From: Bacteroidales bacterium UBA1215
Lineage (GTDB): Bacteria; Bacteroidota; Bacteroidia; Bacteroidales; WCHB1-69
Direction of reading: 5' to 3'
Assembly: GCA_002309475.1 (NCBI GenBank)
Contig: DBXJ01000046.1
Coordinates: 10,232-18,807 of the forward strand
DNA length: 8,576 nucleotides
Notes under the pieces: generated by a model
What the model saw: the letters and a program-made list of their open reading frames with translations, nothing else
Told to the model about the DNA's origin: nothing
The model's database searches: none
Made by a program: the position numbers and the translations under genes
Part shown: piece after piece, positions 1 through 6,252 of the stretch
Position numbering within the stretch: the stretch's first letter is position 1
How the letters are laid out: each line of letters opens with the position of its first letter

Positions 1-534
1 AATAGTCAATGTTTGTCAATAGTCGCTAGGGAAAGCAATTATTTGGAAGAAATTACATTAGATAATATAGAGCAGGCTTACCGGTTTTTTGTAGAAAAAT
101 GGAAAAACTATGATTGTAGAATATTAAAATCTTTGTCGCAATTGAAAATTGTTTTGGCAGAATATCAGTTGTCAGGCGGACAATTGCTGGCATGGAAGCA
201 GCAAGAAAAGATTTTTGCAGCAGCATTTTGTTATCCTTGTCAGGAAACTGTTTATGTGAAAGACTTACAAGCAGAAAAGGACTATCAAAAACCATTTCTT
301 GAAGCAATAGCTAAGCATTATCAGTCGGAAAACATTCATTTGACATCACAAGCCTCACAACAAGAAGCCCATGAGGCACGAGGTATGCTGAAAATTATCA
401 ATATAGAAGCCTTTTTGCCTTATGTACCCAACGAGCAACGAGCAATTGTTTTGCAAATGCCTGAAAAAGAACAAGTAAAATATTTATTGTCGCTATGTAA
501 ATATCTTCCTTTTATGACTCTAATGTTGGATTAG
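1..534 (+). CDS. Probable GNAT-family N-acetyltransferase, C-terminal part (5' end outside window)
   Basis: This is the 3' portion of a gene: the frame is open from base 1 and gives 177 residues before a TAG stop. A TTG at 13 could in principle start translation, but the codons before it are also open and no start context is visible, so I read the gene as truncated by the window edge. The segment around residues 126-145 (ARGMLKIINIEAFLPYV) and the ending LPFMTLMLD resemble the C-terminal sterol-carrier-like domain of two-domain Eis-type GNAT acetyltransferases common in Bacteroidota, where the N-terminal acetyl-CoA-binding domain would lie upstream. This is a resemblance from memory, and no catalytic motif lies inside the window. 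No signal peptide or membrane segment is visible, so the protein is probably cytoplasmic. Its stop overlaps the convergent minus-strand gene by 4 bp. The substrate cannot be predicted. Confidence 0.6.
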   Translation, partial: NSQCLSIVARESNYLEEITLDNIEQAYRFFVEKWKNYDCRILKSLSQLKIVLAEYQLSGGQLLAWKQQEKIFAAAFCYPCQETVYVKDLQAEKDYQKPFLEAIAKHYQSENIHLTSQASQQEAHEARGMLKIINIEAFLPYVPNEQRAIVLQMPEKEQVKYLLSLCKYLPFMTLMLD

Positions 535-1982
535 TCATAAATCAATTTGCTGAAATAGAAAATATTGTGGTTCCCGCTTCGTTTGTTGGCACCTCTTTTG
601 GTCAATTGTTGAAAGCCATAGCAGAGAAAATAATTGCCATACCAATGCCGACAAGTGGAGGAATAGTCTTTGTTGACAATGTCTAAACGAGAGCAAGGTT
701 CAATATTGTCACAAAAAGAAGGAAGAGTAGTCGTTTCTTTATTGAAAATCAAAGAGAATATTTTTCCGTCATCAGCAAAGAGAACCAATAGATTGTTTTC
801 TTCGTCAACATAGCCGCTGATAAGTTTGCGAACTTCTTTTAACAACAAATTAGGATAAACAACAACATTGTAATCTTTAAAATCTCCATTTGTGGAAATT
901 GTTGAAATGAAAGATTTTATGTATTTAAAGCCAACCAACCTCACTCCTGAATACATATTGGTATAGTAGAAGCCGATATTGTTGTCTTGTTCGTAGATGG
1001 GTTCATAAAATTCTGTGGCAACAATTTGGACGCTGTCGTTTTGATAAACAGAAAAAGTATGGCTGTGGCAATTGGCTAATCTTTGTTGGTCGGTGAGAAG
1101 TTCAATGTCAGAAAATTCCAAAAAACGAGCTTGTTGTGGAGTGTCGTTTTGGATAACAAAATTGTATAAGCCACTATTCAATATTTTCGATTTTCTATTT
1201 TTGGATGAATACAATCCACTGACTAATAAATTGTTATTTGGTGCCAACTGAATAAAAGATTCGTGGAGATAGTAGTTGGAGTCAAGATGGACAATTATGT
1301 CTTTTTCTATTTTCCTGTTATTGGAAATGGAAAAAATTCGCAAGTGATTGTCGTTTTTAGAAATGCTTTCAATCCCGTCAATCCACAGGCATTGCCTATT
1401 GGTGTCATAGACAAACGAGCAGATGGAAAAATTGTCTCCAAAATTGGTGTAGGTGGAATGTTCGCAATCAAACAAGTAATTTTTTTCTTCCGATTTGTCG
1501 TTGATAGTAGAAAAAACAATGCAATTGTTAGTTTGTGCTAGCTTTTCAATACGTTCGTCTTCAAGCAACTTAAAAGCATATACATTAATTTTATGACTTG
1601 CAAAATCGTAAGAGACAAAAAAGGAATTAAACGTTTGGTCTTTGGCTTTTGTTGAAGTTTGCAAGGCCGCACAATATAGCGAAGAACTAAGAAATGTGGT
1701 TTGTAAAAACAAACTCTTATTAAACGTAATGTCTTTAGCGGTGATAGTTTGAAAAAGAGTGTCGTAATGTATTAGTTTCCATGATAGATCATCATGGTTG
1801 TTTTGCATGAGTATCAATCCTTTTTCACCGGCAAGGTCTAAGAAATAAGAATTGTAAAGTGTTTTGGCTTCCAATTCTATTCTAAAAGGTGGATCGTAAC
1901 TTTGAGCATGGATATTTACACAAAGTGTCAAACAACAAGCAATAAAAAATACAATGCCTCGCAATTTTTCAAAACTATTCAT
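531..1982 (-). CDS. Secreted protein of unknown function, about 483 residues
   Basis: I do not recognise a named family. I chose the ATG at 1982. A TTG nine bases upstream (1991) is in frame, but the ATG overlaps the end of the DUF4837 gene by 8 bp, a normal coupling arrangement. Residues 1-26 form a signal peptide: a Lys/Arg-containing start, a hydrophobic core (IVFFIACCLTLCV), then IHA followed by Gln, consistent with signal peptidase I cleavage after Ala26. The rest is rich in short alternating hydrophobic and polar stretches, as in an all-beta, possibly propeller-like protein, without membrane helices. Two segments recall uncharacterised exported Bacteroidota proteins I have seen: residues about 349-362 (LVGFKYIKSFISTI) and the C-terminus from about 446 (HWYGNYFLCYGFQQ, ending FYFSKLIYD). 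Many cysteines are present. It is last in the usp-DUF4837 unit, so a periplasmic or outer-membrane role with the lipoprotein is possible but inferred. Confidence 0.75.
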   Translation of the reverse strand: MNSFEKLRGIVFFIACCLTLCVNIHAQSYDPPFRIELEAKTLYNSYFLDLAGEKGLILMQNNHDDLSWKLIHYDTLFQTITAKDITFNKSLFLQTTFLSSSLYCAALQTSTKAKDQTFNSFFVSYDFASHKINVYAFKLLEDERIEKLAQTNNCIVFSTINDKSEEKNYLFDCEHSTYTNFGDNFSICSFVYDTNRQCLWIDGIESISKNDNHLRIFSISNNRKIEKDIIVHLDSNYYLHESFIQLAPNNNLLVSGLYSSKNRKSKILNSGLYNFVIQNDTPQQARFLEFSDIELLTDQQRLANCHSHTFSVYQNDSVQIVATEFYEPIYEQDNNIGFYYTNMYSGVRLVGFKYIKSFISTISTNGDFKDYNVVVYPNLLLKEVRKLISGYVDEENNLLVLFADDGKIFSLIFNKETTTLPSFCDNIEPCSRLDIVNKDYSSTCRHWYGNYFLCYGFQQLTKRGANKRSGNHNIFYFSKLIYD

Positions 1983-2970
1983 CTTGTACAAAGGCGGCAG
2001 TTTTTATCACTGCTTCAACTTGTCGCATTAAATCCCGTTTTGTATCGGAAGGAGCATATAAAAAGCCATCTATGGTGATGATTTTGTTATGTCGGGTATC
2101 CAAAAGAGTGTAACTGACAAAAGGACCTCCCATAAAATCGCCTTCCAATTTCCATAGACCTTCTGTTTTGATAGTATATGGTTCGTTGGTAACAAAAGTA
2201 CTAACAGGCGGCAAATAGTTCATTTCCGTTGTCATGTATGAACTATCGGTAGGACCGAACACATATTTTTTTGTCATAGCGTTTCTTAACGCTATGATGT
2301 GCTCGGTGGAAAATTGCGAAGTGTCGGTATAGTTTTCTACAAATATTAAAATGCTTTGTCCCCAATCTTTAGTTTCTTTTCTCAGCCAAGCAAATTCTTC
2401 GTTTTTAATAGAGAAATTATATCCCTCCGGCACTACCATGTTAAAATGATATTTCTCTTTGAGAATATTGGAGATTTGGAAATTTTGCCTGGACTTGTGA
2501 GAACGTTGAAAACGTTTCCATTCGCAAGTCATTATCAGGTCAATGATTTCTTTTTGTTTCAAAGAAAGTTGTTCGGCTGCATCTTGCTCCGATTGGGCGG
2601 TAATGGTGATAAGCAGTTGTGGTGTTGCCCAAACATCGTATTTGGCACTTACCTTATTTTCATTCTGTGGATGAATATTAAAATGGATAATATTTCGCTC
2701 CTTTTGATAGGCTTTGGTGAAATTTGCCTGTGTAACATGTGTTACAGTGAACAAGGGTTCTTGTTGTGGCAAATTAACCACCGGCTGCATCAATATGGCT
2801 TGAAGGCTGTCACCCAACAACGATTTCCACATGTTGTCAGAACATACTATCAACACTTCTCCTGAACGACCGGAAGATGACAACAATCCATTGCCCTGGC
2901 TACCCCATCCCTTACAAGCCATGCAGCAAACCATCCCAATGAGGGAAATTATTACCAATAGTTTTTTCAT
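1975..2970 (-). CDS. DUF4837 family lipoprotein
   Basis: The 331-residue product matches the Bacteroidota-restricted DUF4837 family, whose function is unknown. Family-like segments are the N-terminal SSSGRSGEVLIVCSDNMW (residues about 31-48), the NLPQQEPLF segment (about 66-74), ERNIIHFNI (about 91-99), the GGPFVSY segment (about 281-287) and the DGFLYAPSDTKRD ending (about 301-313). Residues 1-19 are a lipoprotein-type leader: MKK, a hydrophobic stretch, then CMAC with Cys19 as the likely lipidated residue. The -3 position is Cys rather than Leu, so the lipobox is slightly atypical, and Cys15 and Cys16 are neighbours. The next residue is Lys, so I make no sorting prediction. The ATG at 2970 lies 24 bp after the usp stop, and the gene end overlaps the next start by 8 bp, so the three genes are probably co-transcribed. 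A perfect 10-bp inverted repeat lies inside the gene at 2274-2297. Confidence 0.88.
   Translation of the reverse strand: MKKLLVIISLIGMVCCMACKGWGSQGNGLLSSSGRSGEVLIVCSDNMWKSLLGDSLQAILMQPVVNLPQQEPLFTVTHVTQANFTKAYQKERNIIHFNIHPQNENKVSAKYDVWATPQLLITITAQSEQDAAEQLSLKQKEIIDLIMTCEWKRFQRSHKSRQNFQISNILKEKYHFNMVVPEGYNFSIKNEEFAWLRKETKDWGQSILIFVENYTDTSQFSTEHIIALRNAMTKKYVFGPTDSSYMTTEMNYLPPVSTFVTNEPYTIKTEGLWKLEGDFMGGPFVSYTLLDTRHNKIITIDGFLYAPSDTKRDLMRQVEAVIKTAAFVQDE
2274..2297. repeat. Perfect 10-bp inverted repeat inside the DUF4837 gene
   Basis: The arms TCATAGCGTT and AACGCTATGA are exact reverse complements around a 4-base spacer TCTT, so the mRNA could form a 10-bp stem with a tetraloop. The arms encode part of IIALRNAMTK. 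On the coding strand the stem is followed by an A-run, not a T-run, so it is not a terminator for this operon. On the plus strand the T-run comes before the stem, which also excludes a terminator. The role is unknown, and a chance match is possible. Confidence 0.6.
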
Positions 2971-2994
2971 CTGATAAAGAGTGAAAATAATTTA

Positions 2995-3840
2995 TTAAAC
3001 AGCGTAAATACTTTTGTCAACAGGAACTACCAAAACAGGAATTGGTGAACGATTGACAATTCTTTCGCTTACGTGACCCAGTTTAAACATATTTTCTGTA
3101 GCCAACTCTACTTCTCTCATAATGATAATCATGTTGGCATTTACAAGTTTTGCTTGTTCAAACAAACCGTCAATGGTACGGACATTTTCCGATCTGTTGG
3201 TGTCAAAACGAATGTTTCTCTCCATCAAATAATCTTCTGCATTGGCAAGATAACCGCTAATCACATTATTAATGCTGGGAGATTTTGTGTACAAACCTGT
3301 CAGGTGAACTTTTGCTTGGAAAGCTTTTGCAAAAATAGCTGCAGTTTTCAGTTTTTGAAGAGTTTCTCTAGTGTCGTCAAAAACAAGCGAAATGTCTGTC
3401 AAGTCACGATGAATATCTACATCTTTACGAATGGTTAACACCGGACAATTTGCTCTGCTGACCACTTTGTATGTGTTGCTACCGACAAAAAATTCTTCAA
3501 AACCACTACAACCATGAGTACCCATAGTAATTAATGCGTCGCCCAAAAGGTTGGCTTCTGCATTGATTTCTCTTTCCGGTTTGCCCATTCTGATTTTTGT
3601 ACGAACTTCATTTTCAGTAACCACCAAACGACATTGGCTTGCATATTGTTCCAAACGTTCTTGTGCAAATGTGATAATGTCTGAATTTTCTTTGGATTCA
3701 ACCACTAGTTTTTCATCCGGAGAAATAACGTGAACCAATGTTAAATCGGCTTTAAAATTGACTGCCATAGATACGGCATGTTGCAATGCATTTTGAGAAC
3801 ATTCGGAAAAGTCTACACCGATAATTATATTTTTAAACAT
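2995..3840 (-). CDS. Universal stress protein with two UspA domains
   Basis: The 281-residue protein has two tandem UspA domains, roughly residues 1-138 and 148-275, a normal length for the Bacteroidota tandem type. The first domain opens with the usual strand and Asp (IIIGVDFSE, Asp10) and carries a complete nucleotide-binding motif G-x2-G-x9-G-S (Gly107, Gly110, Gly120-Ser121), so ATP binding is predicted there. The second domain keeps the fold, ending in SPIPVLVVPV, but the corresponding stretch (MREVELATENMFKLGHVSERIV) lacks the glycine motif, so it probably does not bind nucleotide. UspA proteins are cytoplasmic and generally induced by starvation or other stress; the exact partner is unknown here. 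The ATG at 3840 is preceded by an A-rich leader without a Shine-Dalgarno. A Bacteroidota-type -7 box (3879-3886) lies about 40 bp upstream, giving the gene its own likely promoter. It appears to lead the unit with the DUF4837 lipoprotein and the secreted protein. Confidence 0.93.
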   Translation of the reverse strand: MFKNIIIGVDFSECSQNALQHAVSMAVNFKADLTLVHVISPDEKLVVESKENSDIITFAQERLEQYASQCRLVVTENEVRTKIRMGKPEREINAEANLLGDALITMGTHGCSGFEEFFVGSNTYKVVSRANCPVLTIRKDVDIHRDLTDISLVFDDTRETLQKLKTAAIFAKAFQAKVHLTGLYTKSPSINNVISGYLANAEDYLMERNIRFDTNRSENVRTIDGLFEQAKLVNANMIIIMREVELATENMFKLGHVSERIVNRSPIPVLVVPVDKSIYAV

Positions 3841-3878
3841 GTTTTTATGTATTTAGTTATTGCTTTATTTTTAATTTG

Positions 3879-3886
3879 CAAATATA
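3879..3886 (-). promoter_or_regulatory. Putative -7 promoter element for the usp operon
   Basis: On the minus strand the sequence reads TATATTTG followed by C, an exact match to the Bacteroidota primary sigma factor -7 consensus TAnnTTTG. Transcription would start near 3872, leaving a leader of about 30 nt before the usp ATG. A clear -33 TTTG at the usual 19-20 bp spacing is missing: the nearest TTTG is about 12 bp upstream, inside the T/A-rich tract. The element was recognised by eye only. Confidence 0.55.
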
Positions 3887-3890
3887 CTGC

Positions 3891-3907
3891 TTTTTTTTCA
3901 AAAAAAA
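3891..3907. repeat. T8-C-A8 palindromic homopolymer tract
   Basis: Eight T, one C and eight A in a row lie in the 86-bp gap between thyA and usp, next to further AT-only inverted sequence (about 3909-3928). This could mark the transcript end of thyA, but the stem has no G or C pair and essentially no loop, so it is not a convincing intrinsic terminator. It sits just upstream of the usp -7 box and may act as an A-tract upstream element instead. Both roles are inference. Confidence 0.4.
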
Positions 3908-3926
3908 GAAATTTTATAAAAATTTT

Positions 3927-4793
3927 TTATACAGCCACTTCTGCTTTAATGGCCGGATGCGACTGATAGTTTTCCAAAGTAAAGTCTTCGTATTTGAAAT
4001 CAAAGATATTTTTTACGGCAGGATTTATCTTCATAGTCGGCAGAGGGAACGGCTGACGACTAAGTTGTAGTTTGGCTTGCTCAATATGGTTGCTGTACAA
4101 GTGTACATCACCGAAAGTATGCACAAAATCGCCTAATTCCAAATTGCACACTTGTGCTATCATCATGGTCAATAGAGAATAACTGGCAATATTGAAAGGG
4201 ACTCCCAAAAATGTGTCTGCACTACGTTGATACAATTGACACGAAAGTTGGTTGTTGACGACATAAAATTGTATAAAACAATGACAAGGAGGCAAAGCCA
4301 TTGCATTTACTTCTGCCGGATTCCATGCCGAAATAATCAATCTTCTTGAATTAGGATTGGTTTTTATTTGCGATATCAATTCTGTAATTTGGTCAACGCC
4401 GTTAAAATTTCGCCACTGGTGTCCGTAAACCGGTCCTAATTCACCATAGATGCTTGCAAACTGATTGTCGGTTTTGATTTTTTCCACAAATTCCGCCAAA
4501 GTTTCTCCTTGATAGTCTTTTGATTTTTTGAAAATTTCAAACGGCCATTCATTCCAAATGTTTACATTGTTGTCAACAAGATATTTAATATTGGTGTCGC
4601 CTTTTAAGAACCATAGCAATTCGTGAATGATGCCTTTTAAATATACTTTTTTTGTTGTTACCAAAGGGAAACCGTCTTGCAGATTGAATCGCATTTGATA
4701 ACCGAAAGTGCTATAGGTGCCTGTTCCTGTGCGGTCGCCTTTATAAATGCCCTTGTCTAAAATATGTTGTAATAAATCTAAATATTGCTTCAT
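3927..4793 (-). CDS. thyA: Thymidylate synthase
   Basis: ThyA converts dUMP and 5,10-methylene-tetrahydrofolate to dTMP and dihydrofolate in the cytoplasm, working as a homodimer. The 288-residue sequence is complete and has the family hallmarks: DRTGTGTYSTFG (residues 20-31, phosphate-binding Arg21), the paired arginines Arg150-Arg151 that reach the partner's active site, catalytic Cys170 in LPPCHCFIQFYV, QRSADTFLGVPFNIASY (189-205, with the dUMP-binding Asp and Asn), the HLYSNH segment (231-236) and the ending HPAIKAEVAV. It is about 24 residues longer than the 264-residue E. coli enzyme; the extra length is an insertion at roughly residues 84-117, as in a well-known longer ThyA subgroup. 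The ATG at 4793 follows a short leader without Shine-Dalgarno. The usual partner folA (dihydrofolate reductase) is not next to it: downstream on the same strand is usp, and the divergent neighbour is der. Confidence 0.98.
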   Translation of the reverse strand: MKQYLDLLQHILDKGIYKGDRTGTGTYSTFGYQMRFNLQDGFPLVTTKKVYLKGIIHELLWFLKGDTNIKYLVDNNVNIWNEWPFEIFKKSKDYQGETLAEFVEKIKTDNQFASIYGELGPVYGHQWRNFNGVDQITELISQIKTNPNSRRLIISAWNPAEVNAMALPPCHCFIQFYVVNNQLSCQLYQRSADTFLGVPFNIASYSLLTMMIAQVCNLELGDFVHTFGDVHLYSNHIEQAKLQLSRQPFPLPTMKINPAVKNIFDFKYEDFTLENYQSHPAIKAEVAV

Positions 4794-4813
4794 GGATATT
4801 TCAATAATATGTG

Positions 4814-4821
4814 CAAAAGTA
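4814..4821 (-). promoter_or_regulatory. Putative -7 promoter element for thyA
   Basis: The minus strand reads TACTTTTG followed by C, an exact fit to TAnnTTTG. Start of transcription would fall near 4807, giving a leader of only about 14 nt before the thyA ATG. At 19 bp upstream the strand reads TTTAC, an imperfect -33 element. It was identified by eye from position and consensus. Confidence 0.55.
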
Positions 4822-4865
4822 CAAAAAAAAAATCATTTTTGTAAAGGAAATCGAATTAAAAATAC

Positions 4866-4873
4866 TATCTTTG
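4866..4873 (+). promoter_or_regulatory. Putative -7 promoter element for the der operon
   Basis: The plus strand reads TATCTTTG followed by C, an exact match to the Bacteroidota -7 consensus. Predicted start near 4880 gives a leader of about 65 nt before the der ATG. The best -33 candidate is the TTTTTG ending at 4841, 24 bp upstream, which is longer than the usual spacing. It would drive der and probably the three genes behind it. Confidence 0.6.
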
Positions 4874-4945
4874 CAAAATTCTTGATAAAAAGGCGAGATA
4901 AGTGATATTTTGTTTTTGAAAAAAGAAATAAAAAATTAGAAAATT

Positions 4946-6250
4946 ATGGCAAATTCATTGGCATTGGTAGGTAGGCCAAATACAGGAAAATCAACGTTGT
5001 TTAATCGTTTGACGCAGTCTCGCGATGCCATCGTGGATGCAACATCCGGTGTTACTCGCGACCGTCATTATGGCAAAGCCAACTGGAATGGAATAGAATT
5101 TTCAGTCATAGACACCGGTGGCTATGTGTTGAATTCCGAAGACATTTACGAAGCAGAAATCTGCAAGCAAGTCAATCTTGCGATTGAAGAATGCGATGCC
5201 ATTATATTTTTGTTAGACGGTCGGGAAGGTTTGACAACATTAGACGAGGAAATTGCTGACATGTTGCGACCTTGCACCAAGCCCGTGTTTGTAGTTGTCA
5301 ACAAAATAGATTCTCCTTCCAATTATTCCGATCAATTGGAATTTTATGCTTTGGGGGTAGAAAAAATATATCCTATTTCTGCCGTTTCCGGCGGAGGAAC
5401 AGGAGATTTGTTAGACGATGTGGTGAAGTGTTTCTCCAACGAAGAGGAACATTTGGAAGAAAATTTGCCGAAAATTACCGTCATTGGACGCCCCAATGTC
5501 GGCAAATCGTCTATTGTGAATGCTTTTTTGGGCACCGAACAAAATATAGTAACACCTTTGGCAGGCACAACTCGCGATTCCATCTATTCTCGCTATAAAG
5601 GTTTCGGCTTTGACTTTTATCTGGTAGATACTGCCGGATTGAGAAAGAAAAAAAATGTAGAAGAAGATTTGGAATTCTATTCCGTCATGCGTACCATTCG
5701 TGCCATTGAAAACAGCGATGTCTGCATTGCCATGATAGATGCTACCAATGGTTTTGAGGCACAAGATTTAAATATTGTCAGTTTGGCACAAAGAAATAAA
5801 AAAGGATTGGTATTAGTTGTCAACAAATGGGATTTGGTAGAGAAAAATGCCAACACCCATTTGGAATACGAGCAACTTATCCGTAAAAAATTGGCTCCCG
5901 ACAACGATGTGCCGATTATTTTCACTTCTGTCATCAACAAACAGCGTATTTATAAAGTATTAGAAACGGCAGTAGCCGTTTATCACAATCGAAATAGAAA
6001 AATACCGACATCTCAACTCAACGATGTTATGTTGGATGTTATTTCTTACAATCCGCCTCCTATTCAAAAGGACAAGGTGATACGTATCAAATATGTTACA
6101 CAATTGCCAACGGCAACACCGACATTTGCATTTTTCTGCAATCTGCCGCAATATGTAAGGGAATCGTATAAAAGATTCTTAGAGAATAAAATACGAGAAA
6201 ACTGGGATTTTTCCGGTTCTCCAATGGATTTGTATTTTAGAAAAAAATAG
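4946..6250 (+). CDS. der: Ribosome-associated GTPase Der (EngA)
   Basis: Der is an essential GTPase with two consecutive GTP-binding domains and a C-terminal KH-like domain; it binds the 50S subunit and is needed for its late assembly. At 434 residues it has the family length. In domain 1 I see G1 GRPNTGKS (residues 9-16), G3 DTGG (56-59) and G4 NKID (119-122). In domain 2 I see G1 GRPNVGKS (181-188), G3 DTAG (228-231) and G4 NKWD (293-296). Residues about 350-434 are the KH-like domain, ending in the typical NWDFSGSPMDLYFRKK. The first P-loop has Thr13 where most family members have Val, a mild substitution that keeps the Gly-Lys-Ser core. The ATG at 4946 is the only sensible start, since the P-loop begins eight residues later. 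It leads the operon, and only 2 bp separate it from the lipid kinase. Confidence 0.98.
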   Translation: MANSLALVGRPNTGKSTLFNRLTQSRDAIVDATSGVTRDRHYGKANWNGIEFSVIDTGGYVLNSEDIYEAEICKQVNLAIEECDAIIFLLDGREGLTTLDEEIADMLRPCTKPVFVVVNKIDSPSNYSDQLEFYALGVEKIYPISAVSGGGTGDLLDDVVKCFSNEEEHLEENLPKITVIGRPNVGKSSIVNAFLGTEQNIVTPLAGTTRDSIYSRYKGFGFDFYLVDTAGLRKKKNVEEDLEFYSVMRTIRAIENSDVCIAMIDATNGFEAQDLNIVSLAQRNKKGLVLVVNKWDLVEKNANTHLEYEQLIRKKLAPDNDVPIIFTSVINKQRIYKVLETAVAVYHNRNRKIPTSQLNDVMLDVISYNPPPIQKDKVIRIKYVTQLPTATPTFAFFCNLPQYVRESYKRFLENKIRENWDFSGSPMDLYFRKK

Positions 6251-6252
6251 CC

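Larger units (their letters stand above)
4794..4945. promoter_or_regulatory. Divergent thyA/der intergenic region
   Basis: This 152-bp region is the largest gap in the window and holds one -7 box for each direction, about 45 bp apart, with the possible -33 sequences of both promoters crowding into about 4836-4845. The 5' leader of der is very A-rich just before the ATG (AAAAAATTAGAAAATT), typical of Bacteroidota starts that do not rely on a Shine-Dalgarno. I see no riboswitch, operator-like palindrome or small ORF of note here. Confidence 0.6.

Noticed and set aside
13..15. TTG at 13 as the start of the first gene
   Set aside because: The frame is open before it and the protein would lack its N-terminal domain, so the gene more likely begins outside the window.
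1779..1797. CCATGAT / ATCATGG 7-bp inverted repeat with a 5-base loop
   Set aside because: It sits inside the secreted-protein gene, has no T-run and no second copy; stems of this size are expected by chance.
1980..1991. TTG at 1991 as the start of the secreted-protein gene
   Set aside because: It would add only three residues and a longer overlap; the ATG at 1982 gives a normal signal peptide and an 8-bp coupled overlap.
2731..2746. Operator-like inverted repeat TGTAAC-ATGT-GTTACA
   Set aside because: It lies inside the DUF4837 gene and arises from two Val-Thr codon pairs (VTHVT), so it is best explained by coding sequence.
2356..2865. 169-codon open frame opposite the DUF4837 gene
   Set aside because: It is antisense to a recognised lipoprotein gene, has no promoter or family resemblance, and reads as a shadow of the real coding frame.
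3909..3928. AT-only inverted sequence just after the thyA stop as an intrinsic terminator
   Set aside because: The pairing has no G or C and is imperfect, so I do not call it a terminator.
5964..5981. AAACGGC / GCCGTTT hairpin in der
   Set aside because: The stem is only 7 bp and no T-run follows, so it is not a terminator, and the gene reads through normally.
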